This document shows positions 1 to 6,135 of a DNA stretch of 7,832 nucleotides, piece by piece (position 1 is the first letter of the stretch; every line of letters begins with the position of its first letter). The stretch covers positions 1-7,832 of the forward strand of contig CAHJWV010000184.1 of NCBI GenBank assembly GCA_903643055.1. Reading direction: 5' to 3'. The notes under the pieces are model-generated. The model saw only the letters and a program-made list of their open reading frames with translations. It was not told the origin of the DNA and ran no database searches. Source of the stretch: Burkholderiales bacterium (GTDB taxonomy: Bacteria > Pseudomonadota > Gammaproteobacteria > Burkholderiales > Burkholderiaceae). The position numbers and the translations under genes were made by a program.

Positions 1-578
1 TTCAGGATCTCGTGGGCTTTCACTTCGAACTGCTGCAGCTCGGAGATCGGCAGATAGATGCGGCCGCGCCGGGCGTCGTCACCGACATCGCGAATGATGT
101 TGGTGAGCTGCATCGCGAGACCGAGCTTGTGGGCGTATTCGATCGTCGCTGGCTGAGTGCGGCCGAAGATGCCGGATGACACCTCGCCGACGATACCGGC
201 CACCAGATGGCAATAGCGCGCCAGCCCCGGAAAATCGAGGTAGCGCGATTGCTCCAGGTCCATCTGGCAGCCTTCGATCACCGCCAGCAAGTGCTCGGCG
301 CGGATGTCGAATGAAGCTGCGTGCGGCATCAGCGCTTTCATGACCGGGTGGCTGGCCTGCCCACCGTATGCGCTGCCGACTTCCTTGCGCCACCACGCCA
401 GCTTGGTGGCAGCCACCGTGGCGTCCTGCACTTCGTCGACCACGTCGTCGACCTCGCGGCAGAACACATAAAACGCGGTGATTGCCGCGCGGCGCGCAGG
501 CGGTAGAAAGAGGAAGGCGTAATAGAAGCTCGACCCGCTCTTGGACGCCTTGTCTTGTACGTATTGTTCGGGCGTCAT
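1..578 (-). CDS. hpnD: Presqualene diphosphate synthase HpnD (3' part cut by window edge)
   Basis: Seen: reading the minus strand from ATG at 578-576 gives 192 open codons that run off the left edge. This is about two thirds of the roughly 280 residues usual for the family. It is a squalene/phytoene synthase fold protein with both aspartate-rich motifs: DDVVD at residues 44-48, and NIIRDVGDD at about 160-168, followed by the family's RGRIYLP stretch. The motifs bind the Mg-diphosphate of the substrate. Known: HpnD condenses two farnesyl diphosphates into presqualene diphosphate, which HpnC converts to hydroxysqualene and HpnE reduces to squalene for hopanoids. The start overlaps the hpnC stop as ATGA. 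No strong ribosome site precedes it, so translational coupling to hpnC is likely (inference). A phytoene synthase could look similar, but pairing with hpnC favours HpnD. hpnE would be expected beyond the left edge. Confidence 0.94.
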   Translation of the reverse strand, partial: MTPEQYVQDKASKSGSSFYYAFLFLPPARRAAITAFYVFCREVDDVVDEVQDATVAATKLAWWRKEVGSAYGGQASHPVMKALMPHAASFDIRAEHLLAVIEGCQMDLEQSRYLDFPGLARYCHLVAGIVGEVSSGIFGRTQPATIEYAHKLGLAMQLTNIIRDVGDDARRGRIYLPISELQQFEVKAHEIL

Positions 579-1432
579 GGACGGGCTTTCTGCGGGGCGG
601 ATGCAGGGGCGGCGCGCATGCGCAGTGCACGCCACAACATCGCAGGCGCGTCGTGCCAGCGCAAGCGAGGGCGTGATTGGAGGCTGGCGAATTGCATGAC
701 TTCGATTCGGTTAAGGATGCGCAGCCCACCTTGCACGACCAGGCGAAGTTCCCAGCCGGCACGGCCTGCGACCGAGTGCACGAGCGGCGCACCGTCGAGC
801 ATCAGGCTGCGGGCCCAATCCACCAGTTGGGAGACGAGCTGGCGCGTGGTTGCGCTGTCTTGTCGGGTTAGCAAATCTTGGGCATTGAGGCGATGTCTGA
901 CGACATCGCTGAGCGGCACATAAAGCCGGCCGCGCGCGGTGTCGATGCTCAGGTCTTGCCAGAAATTGGCCAACTGCAACGCGGTGCAGATGGCGTCGGA
1001 TTGCTGCAGCGAACGCGCGTCATGGACGCCGTAGAGATGCAGCAGCAGCCGCCCGACCGGGTTGGCCGAACGGCGGCAGTAGTCGAGCAACTCGGCGCGA
1101 TCGGTATAGCGGGTCTTGGTCACGTCCTGCTCGAACGCGCTGAGCAGGTCCAGCAGCAAGCCCAGCGGCAACGCGTAGCGCGACAGCACCGGCTGCAGCG
1201 GACCAAAGACCTGCAGCCAACGGGATTGGGGTGCGGCGCCGCCGGCCACCGCCAGCAATTCATTGCGATAGGCGGCGAGATCGGACAAGCGTTGCTCCGG
1301 CGTGGCATGGCCTTCATCGGCGATGTCGTCGGCAGTGCGTGCAAACCAATAGATGGCGGCCACGGCGGGGCGCAGTGCCGGCGGGCACAGAACCGAGGCG
1401 ACGGGAAAGTTTTCGTAGTGATCGATGCTCAT
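575..1432 (-). CDS. hpnC: Hydroxysqualene synthase HpnC
   Basis: A complete 285-residue member of the squalene/phytoene synthase family, of normal length. The N-terminus MSIDHYENFPVAS is characteristic of HpnC and fixes the ATG at 1432. The first aspartate motif is ADDIADE at residues 34-40 and the second is NFWQDLSID at 156-164, followed by RGRLYVP. Known role: HpnC turns presqualene diphosphate, made by HpnD, into hydroxysqualene in the HpnCDE squalene pathway that feeds hopanoid synthesis; the enzyme acts at the cytoplasmic face of the membrane. It is the first gene seen of a leftward unit and its TGA shares an ATGA with the hpnD start. No clear Shine-Dalgarno precedes the ATG (the bases just before are CGTCGCCCC), and I could not identify a convincing leftward promoter in the 192-base gap. 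The C-terminal tail (about residues 270-285) is Ala/Arg/Pro rich and probably not conserved. Confidence 0.95.
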   Translation of the reverse strand: MSIDHYENFPVASVLCPPALRPAVAAIYWFARTADDIADEGHATPEQRLSDLAAYRNELLAVAGGAAPQSRWLQVFGPLQPVLSRYALPLGLLLDLLSAFEQDVTKTRYTDRAELLDYCRRSANPVGRLLLHLYGVHDARSLQQSDAICTALQLANFWQDLSIDTARGRLYVPLSDVVRHRLNAQDLLTRQDSATTRQLVSQLVDWARSLMLDGAPLVHSVAGRAGWELRLVVQGGLRILNRIEVMQFASLQSRPRLRWHDAPAMLWRALRMRAAPASAPQKARP

Positions 1433-1507
1433 GGGGCGACGGATTTCGGCGCCGATTGTCGCCGCTGAAATCGCTTGAAAGCAGCGCGCCTCGGCTCGGT
1501 AGAGTGT

Positions 1508-1537
1508 TTGACAACGCAGGGATCACCCGCATACATT
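1508..1537 (+). promoter_or_regulatory. Putative sigma70 promoter of the efflux operon
   Basis: A perfect -35 hexamer TTGACA lies at 1508-1513. The best -10 match is TACATT at 1532-1537 (4 of 6 bases) after an 18-base spacer. Transcription would start near 1544-1546, inside or at the end of the inverted repeat at 1538-1551, leaving a leader of about 80 bases before the adaptor ATG at 1625. The strand and position fit the adaptor-pump operon. The start site is inferred, not demonstrated. Confidence 0.6.
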
Positions 1538-1551
1538 ACTGACCAGTCAGT
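1538..1551. promoter_or_regulatory. Inverted repeat, probable TetR-type operator
   Basis: ACTGAC at 1538-1543 and GTCAGT at 1546-1551 are exact reverse complements around a CA centre. A further overlapping GTCA unit follows (CAGTCAGTCAG to 1554), giving a second possible register. The repeat sits directly behind the -10 box and covers the expected transcription start. A bound repressor there would block initiation. Short GAC/GTC palindromes of this size are typical of TetR/AcrR-family operators in front of RND efflux operons (family knowledge). The identity of the repressor is inference, and no regulator gene is in the window. Confidence 0.5.
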
Positions 1552-1614
1552 CAGTTGCTTGTGGAGATCCACGTTGGGATGGAGCTCTGCGTGTCGACGC
1601 GCCTTCTTGCCACC

Positions 1615-1619
1615 GAGGA
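1615..1619 (+). promoter_or_regulatory. Ribosome binding site that fixes the adaptor start
   Basis: GAGGA lies 5 bases before ATG 1625. It selects this ATG over an in-frame TTG at 1475. The TTG is upstream of the promoter -35 box and would add 50 residues in front of an otherwise perfect lipoprotein signal. Confidence 0.8.
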
Positions 1620-1624
1620 TATCC

Positions 1625-2764
1625 ATGCGTTCCACCCTGTTGATTTCGTTGCTCAGCGCGGCCTTATTGGCCGCTTGTTCCAAGCCTGAGCCTGCCGCCG
1701 AACCTGTTCGTGCGGTGCGGACAACGACCATTGCCACCGGCTCATCCGGCGGCACGCGCGAGTACGCGGCCGAAATCAAGGCGCGTACGGAATCGCGCCT
1801 CGGCTTTCGGGTGGGCGGGAAGATCACGCGCCGTACCGCAAACGTCGGCGACACCGTGAAGGCCGGACAGGTGCTGGCGCAACTGGACCCGCAGGATTTG
1901 AAGCTAGCGCAAGACGTGGCACGTGCGGCCCTGGCCGCGGCTCAAACCAATCTGGAGCTCGCGAACGCCGACTACAAGCGCTACAAGGACTTGCGCGAGC
2001 AAGGCTTCATCGGCAGCGCTGAACTGGAGCGGCGTGACACCGCGCTGAAGTCGGCCCAGGCTCAGTTCGACCAAGCCCGTGCCCAGGCTGGCGTTCAAGG
2101 CAACCAGGCCGCGTATGCGTCGCTGGTGGCTGATTCAAATGGCGTGATCACCGCGGTCGATGCCGAGCCGGGCATGGTGGTGGCGGCAGGAACTTCAGTG
2201 GTTCGGCTGGCTCAGGACGGCCCGCGCGACGTCGTATTCGCGGTGCCTGAAGACCATGTCGGCAATCTGCGCTCGCTGGCCAGCAAGCCGGGAGCCTTGA
2301 AGGTGCGCTTGTGGGGTGCTGATCAGACGGTGCCCGCATCGATCCGCGAGGTGGCGGCTGCGGCCGATCCATTGACGCGCACCTTTCAGATCAAGGCCGA
2401 TCTGGGCAGTGTGCCGGCGCGCTTGGGGCAGACGGCCACGGTGCTGATCGAACAGCCGCAGCAGTCGGGCGCGATCCGCTTGCCGCTTGCGGCCGTGACT
2501 GAATTGCAAGGCAAGACCTCGGTATGGCTGGTCGAGAAGAACGACAAGGGTACGTTGACGGTCAAGCCGCAGGCCATCGCAGTGGCGGGTGCCGATGGCA
2601 ACACGGTGCTGGTGGCCTCGGGCCTGAAGCCGGGGCAGGTCGTGGTGACGGCCGGCGTTCATGCCTTGACACCGGGCCAGCAGGTCAAGCAATACATCGA
2701 GCCGACCGCTTCGGGCAGCAATGCTGCCGCTGCTGCGGCGCCTGCCAGCGTGGCATCCCACTGA
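1625..2764 (+). CDS. RND efflux periplasmic adaptor (membrane fusion) lipoprotein
   Basis: A 379-residue HlyD/AcrA-type adaptor that bridges an inner-membrane RND pump and an outer-membrane channel. The N-terminus is a lipoprotein signal: a hydrophobic stretch at residues 4-17 and the lipobox LAAC, so mature lipidation is at Cys18. Domains in order: first half of the lipoyl domain at about 55-90 (GFRVGGKI, then GDTVKAGQVLAQLDP), alpha-helical coiled-coil hairpin at about 92-160, second lipoyl half at about 168-195 (GVITAVDAEPGMVVAAGT), beta-barrel at about 200-280, and membrane-proximal domain at about 285-360. A short Ala/Ser-rich tail (363-379) ends the protein. The TGA is 16 bases before the pump gene, so the two are co-transcribed. 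Regulation is probably by the palindrome at 1538-1551. The substrate cannot be told from sequence. The family assignment is firm; a specific gene name is not justified. Confidence 0.95.
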   Translation: MRSTLLISLLSAALLAACSKPEPAAEPVRAVRTTTIATGSSGGTREYAAEIKARTESRLGFRVGGKITRRTANVGDTVKAGQVLAQLDPQDLKLAQDVARAALAAAQTNLELANADYKRYKDLREQGFIGSAELERRDTALKSAQAQFDQARAQAGVQGNQAAYASLVADSNGVITAVDAEPGMVVAAGTSVVRLAQDGPRDVVFAVPEDHVGNLRSLASKPGALKVRLWGADQTVPASIREVAAAADPLTRTFQIKADLGSVPARLGQTATVLIEQPQQSGAIRLPLAAVTELQGKTSVWLVEKNDKGTLTVKPQAIAVAGADGNTVLVASGLKPGQVVVTAGVHALTPGQQVKQYIEPTASGSNAAAAAAPASVASH

Positions 2765-2780
2765 GCGCTGAAGGCCCGCC

Positions 2781-5700
2781 ATGAGCAACCAAGACACGCA
2801 AGACGAGCCCAAGTCGCATTTCAATATCTCGCGTTGGGCGCTTGAGCACCAGCCGCTGACACGCTACCTGATGGTGGTGCTGATGGTGCTGGGCTTTGCG
2901 GCCTACTTCCAGCTTGGACAGGACGAAGATCCGCCGTTCACTTTCCGCGCGATGGTCGTCCAGGCCTTCTGGCCCGGCGCCACTGCGCAACAGATGGCCG
3001 AGCAAGTCACCGACAAGATCGAGAAGACGCTGCAGGAAGCGCCTTACGCCGACAAGATCCGCAGCTATACCAAGCCGGGCGAGTCGCTGACGATCTTCAA
3101 CATCAAGGACAACTCGCCACCGAAGGACGTCAACAACGTCTGGTACCAGACACGCAAGAAGATCGGCGACATGCGCTCGACCTTGCCGGCGGGTGTGGTC
3201 GGCCCGGTGTTCAACGATGAGTTCGGCGATGTCTACGGCTCGATCTTCGCGTTGTCGGCCGACGGCTTCAACTATGAAGAGTTGCGCCAACGTGCCGAAG
3301 AGGTTCGCCAAAAGCTGCTGAAGCTGCCGGACGTGGCCAAGGTGCAGGTCTTCGGCGCGCAGGCGGAAAAGATCTTCATTGAGATCTCGCAGCGGCGCCT
3401 GGCTTCGCTCGGGCTCGACTTCAATCAGGTGATTGCCCAGCTCGGCGCGCAAAACGCCGTCGAAGGCGCGGGCGTGTTGAATGCCGGCACCGACAACATG
3501 CAGGTGCGCGTGGGCGGCCAATTCAATTCGGTGGATGACCTGAAGGCCTTCCCGATCCGTGCCACGAACACGACCACCGGTCAGGCCAGCACGCTGCGCC
3601 TGTCGGACATTGCCACCATCAAGCGCGATTTCGTCGACCCGCCGACCGTGAAGGTTCGCCATCAAGGCAAGGAAGTCATCGCGCTGGGCATCTCGATGGC
3701 CAAGGGGGGCGACATCATCAAGCTGGGCGAGGTGCTGAAGAAGAGCGTGGGTCAGATTCAGAAGGAGCTGCCGATCGGCATCGAGCTATCGCAGATCCAG
3801 GATCAGCCTTCGGCGGTCAGCACGTCGGTCGGTGAGTTCGTGCATGTGCTGATCGAAGCGGTGATCGTGGTGCTGGCCGTGAGCTTCATCAGCCTGGGCC
3901 TGCACACCAAGCCTTTGCGCATCGACGTCTGGCCCGGCATGGTGGTGGGCATCACGATTCCGCTGGTCCTGGCGATTACCTTCGTGACGATGCTCTATTG
4001 GGGTGTCGGGCTGCACAAGATCTCGCTTGGGTCGCTGATCATTGCGCTTGGGCTCCTGGTCGACGACGCGATCATTTCCGTTGAAATGATGGTGCGCAAG
4101 CTCGAAGAGGGCTACGACAAGATGCGTGCGGCGACCTATGCCTATGACGTGACGGCGATGCCGATGCTGACCGGCACGCTGATCACCGCCACGGGCTTCC
4201 TGCCGATCGGGCTGGCCAAGTCGACCGTGGGCGAATACACCTTCGCGATCTTCGCGGTGACGACTGCGGCCTTGCTGATTTCATGGGTCGTGTCGGTCTA
4301 CTTCGTGCCTTATCTCGGCGCCAAGCTGCTGCGCGTGCACAAGAAGGTCCATGACGGCGAGCCGGCGCATGAGCTGTTCGACACGCCGTTCTATGCCCGC
4401 TTCCGCCGGGCGGTGAACTGGTGCGTGCAGTACCGCTGGATCACCATTGGCGTGACCATCGGCATTTTCGTGCTGGGCCTGGTCGGCATGGGCAAGGTGC
4501 AGCAGCAGTTCTTCCCGGACTCCAGCCGCCCCGAGATTCTGGTCGACCTGTGGTTGCCCGAAGGCGCGACCATCCAGGCGAGCGACGAACTGGCCAAGCG
4601 CTTCGAGGCCCGCATCATGAAAGAGCCCGGCGTAGTCGATGTGTCGACCTGGGTCGGCAGCGGCGTGCCGCGCTTCTACCTGCCGCTCGACCAGATCTTC
4701 CCGCAGAGCAACGTCAGCCAGGTCATTCTGATTCCGAAGGATTTGCCGACGCGAGACGCGCTGCGCAAGAAGCTGCCGCAGGTATTGGCCGATGAATTCC
4801 CGGATGTGCGCGGGCGCGTCAAGCTGCTGCCTAACGGCCCACCGGTGCCGTACCCGGTGCAGTTCCGCGTGATGGGGCCGGATGTGGCGCAAGCTCGTCT
4901 GTGGGCCGACAAAGCCAAGGAGATTTTGCGCGCCAGCCCGAACATGCGCGGTGTCAACGACAACTGGAACGAGTCGGTCAAGGTGCTGCACTTTGATGTC
5001 GACCAAGACAAGGCGCGCGCGCTCGGCATTACCAGCCAGGCGATTGCACAGGCCTCGCACACCATCTTGTCGGGCACCACGGTGGGCCAATACCGCGAAG
5101 CCGATCGCCTGGTCGATATCGTTGTGCGCCAGCCGCTGGACGAGCGCAATGCCATCACCGACATCGGCAACGCTTATGTGCCCACGGCCGCTGGCCGTTC
5201 GATTCCGCTGACCCAGATCGCCAAGGTGAGCTTCTCGTGGGAGCCAGGCGTGCTGTGGCGTGAAGGCCGTGACTATGCGGTCACCGTGCAAGGCGATGTG
5301 GTGCCGGGCATCCAAGGACCGACCGTGACGATGCAGCTGTGGCCGGACCTGGACAAGCTCCAAAAGACCATGCCCGATGGCTACCGCATCGAGATCGCCG
5401 GCGAGCTGGAAGAAAGCAGCAAGGGTACGGGCTCGATCGCTGCTGGCGCGCCGCTGATGCTGTTCATCATGTTCACCTTGCTGATGCTGCAACTGCACAG
5501 CTTCAGCCGCTCAGTGCTGGTGTTCCTGACTGCGCCGTTGGGCGTGGCCGGTGTGGCGGGTGCGTTGTTGTTGCTGAATCGCCCCTTCGGTTTCGTGGCG
5601 CTGCTGGGCGTGATCGCCTTGGCCGGCATGATCATGCGCAACTCGGTGATCCTGATCGACCAGATCGAGCAAGACCGCTCGCACGGTGTGCCGGCATGGA

Positions 5701-5936
5701 ATGCGATCGTCGAGTCGGCGGTGCGGCGATTCCGCCCGATCGTACTGACGGCAGCTGCTGCGGTGCTTGCGATGATTCCGCTGACGCGCAGCGCGTTCTG
5801 GGGCCCGATGGCGGTTGCGATCATGGGTGGTTTGATCGTTGCAACTTTCCTTACGCTGCTGGCTTTGCCTGCGATGTATGCGGCCTGGTTTCGCGTCAAA
5901 CCGGCCGATCAGGAGCGTGCTGCGACAGCTGCCTGA
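2781..5936 (+). CDS. RND-family efflux pump, inner-membrane permease subunit (AcrB-like, HAE1 type)
   Basis: A 1051-residue proton-driven pump of normal length for the family, which exports hydrophobic compounds from the periplasm or membrane through a tripartite channel. GAAGG at 2770-2774, 6 bases before the ATG, is the ribosome site. Topology: TM1 at about 27-46, a large periplasmic porter loop (about 47-350), TM2-TM6 at about 356-512, TM7 at about 552-571, a second porter loop (about 572-885), then TM8-TM12 to about 1037. The two halves show the usual internal duplication. TM4 carries the proton-relay pair Asp428-Asp429 (LGLLVDDAI), equivalent to AcrB Asp407/408. In TM10 the motif GMIMRNSVILID puts Arg953 where AcrB has Lys940. 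There is no heavy-metal (CusA) signature that I can see, so organic substrates are more likely (inference). No outer-membrane factor is encoded downstream; the next element is a terminator. Confidence 0.96.
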   Translation: MSNQDTQDEPKSHFNISRWALEHQPLTRYLMVVLMVLGFAAYFQLGQDEDPPFTFRAMVVQAFWPGATAQQMAEQVTDKIEKTLQEAPYADKIRSYTKPGESLTIFNIKDNSPPKDVNNVWYQTRKKIGDMRSTLPAGVVGPVFNDEFGDVYGSIFALSADGFNYEELRQRAEEVRQKLLKLPDVAKVQVFGAQAEKIFIEISQRRLASLGLDFNQVIAQLGAQNAVEGAGVLNAGTDNMQVRVGGQFNSVDDLKAFPIRATNTTTGQASTLRLSDIATIKRDFVDPPTVKVRHQGKEVIALGISMAKGGDIIKLGEVLKKSVGQIQKELPIGIELSQIQDQPSAVSTSVGEFVHVLIEAVIVVLAVSFISLGLHTKPLRIDVWPGMVVGITIPLVLAITFVTMLYWGVGLHKISLGSLIIALGLLVDDAIISVEMMVRKLEEGYDKMRAATYAYDVTAMPMLTGTLITATGFLPIGLAKSTVGEYTFAIFAVTTAALLISWVVSVYFVPYLGAKLLRVHKKVHDGEPAHELFDTPFYARFRRAVNWCVQYRWITIGVTIGIFVLGLVGMGKVQQQFFPDSSRPEILVDLWLPEGATIQASDELAKRFEARIMKEPGVVDVSTWVGSGVPRFYLPLDQIFPQSNVSQVILIPKDLPTRDALRKKLPQVLADEFPDVRGRVKLLPNGPPVPYPVQFRVMGPDVAQARLWADKAKEILRASPNMRGVNDNWNESVKVLHFDVDQDKARALGITSQAIAQASHTILSGTTVGQYREADRLVDIVVRQPLDERNAITDIGNAYVPTAAGRSIPLTQIAKVSFSWEPGVLWREGRDYAVTVQGDVVPGIQGPTVTMQLWPDLDKLQKTMPDGYRIEIAGELEESSKGTGSIAAGAPLMLFIMFTLLMLQLHSFSRSVLVFLTAPLGVAGVAGALLLLNRPFGFVALLGVIALAGMIMRNSVILIDQIEQDRSHGVPAWNAIVESAVRRFRPIVLTAAAAVLAMIPLTRSAFWGPMAVAIMGGLIVATFLTLLALPAMYAAWFRVKPADQERAATAA

Positions 5937-5952
5937 AAGTAGCGGCTAAAAT
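5922..5952 (+). promoter_or_regulatory. Promoter-like sequence at the end of the pump gene
   Basis: TAAAAT at 5947-5952 matches five of six bases of the -10 consensus, in the context GGCTAAAATCC. A weaker -35 candidate, GCGACA at 5922-5927 (4 of 6), overlaps the last codons of the pump gene, with a long 19-base spacer. Predicted initiation is near 5959. This is the only plausible promoter I see close to the tRNA-Leu gene, but it lies upstream of the terminator at 5976-6009. It may drive tRNA-Leu-tig with read-through, produce a short terminated RNA, or be a chance match. Confidence 0.35.
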
Positions 5953-5975
5953 CCTCGGCTGACCGAATCGACCAA

Positions 5976-6009
5976 AGGGAGAAGCTTCGGCTTCTCCCTG
6001 TTCTTTTTT
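5976..6009 (+). terminator. Strong rho-independent terminator after the efflux operon
   Basis: Ten perfect base pairs (AGGGAGAAGC at 5976-5985 with GCTTCTCCCT at 5990-5999) close a UUCG loop with a C-G closing pair, the extra-stable C(UUCG)G tetraloop. The run TTCTTTTTT at 6001-6009 follows at once. This is a textbook intrinsic terminator for rightward transcription. On the other strand only three Ts follow the stem, so it is essentially one-directional. It ends 11 bases before tRNA-Leu. Confidence 0.92.
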
Positions 6010-6020
6010 AAAAGTGCCCA

Positions 6021-6107
6021 GCGCGGGTGGCGAAATTGGTAGACGCACCAGGTTTAGGTCCTGACGCCAGCAATGGTGTGCGGGTTCGAGTCCCGCCCCG
6101 CGCACCA
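6021..6107 (+). tRNA. tRNA-Leu (anticodon UAG)
   Basis: An 87-base class II tRNA with an encoded CCA end (6105-6107). The acceptor stem GCGCGGG (6021-6027) pairs perfectly with CCCGCGC (6097-6103), and the discriminator is A6104. The anticodon loop is 6053-6059 with TAG at 6055-6057, reading the CUN leucine codons, chiefly CUA and CUG. The long variable arm, which marks leucine tRNAs, is 6065-6079: five pairs, one of them G-U, around a GCAA loop. The T arm is GCGGG/CCCGC around TTCGAGT. The top pair of the anticodon stem is a C-A mismatch; the other four pairs are intact, so the gene is probably functional. It lies 28 bases before the tig ATG and probably shares a transcript with it, since no terminator or promoter separates them. 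Confidence 0.98.
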
Positions 6108-6135
6108 GCAACAAAACCAGAGAGTCCAGAGAATC

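Noticed and set aside
79..792. A minus-strand open frame of 237 codons overlapping hpnD and the end of hpnC
   Set aside because: It is in a different frame from hpnD and hpnC, both of which show conserved catalytic motifs. The frame is Arg-rich and without domains.
575..1432. Carotenoid phytoene synthase (crtB) as the identity of the squalene synthase-like gene
   Set aside because: The N-terminus and the tandem overlap with a second family member are those of hpnC-hpnD, and no carotenoid genes are nearby.
1442..1472. Inverted repeat GATTTC ... GAAATC just upstream of hpnC
   Set aside because: Six-base arms 19 bases apart, with uneven inner pairing and no T run. This is within what chance allows; no role is supported.
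1475..1624. A longer adaptor start at TTG 1475
   Set aside because: This start lies upstream of the -35 box and would bury the lipoprotein signal. GAGGA and ATG 1625 fit far better.
2685..3665. A 326-codon minus-strand open frame across the adaptor/pump junction
   Set aside because: It is antisense to two well-supported genes and has no recognisable domain. It is a shadow of third-position GC bias.
4281..5498. A 405-codon open frame on the minus strand inside the pump gene
   Set aside because: It is fully antisense to the clearly conserved RND gene. Its composition (His, Arg, Gln and Ala rich) is what reversed GC-rich codons give, and it matches no family I know.
2781..5936. The RND pump as the hopanoid transporter HpnN
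   Set aside because: HpnN belongs to the MmpL-like branch and works without an adaptor. This protein is AcrB-like with a dedicated adaptor gene, so being near hpnC is not enough.
6073..6135. A longer trigger factor start at ATG 6073
   Set aside because: That ATG is in the variable arm of tRNA-Leu. The conserved trigger factor N-terminus begins at 6136.
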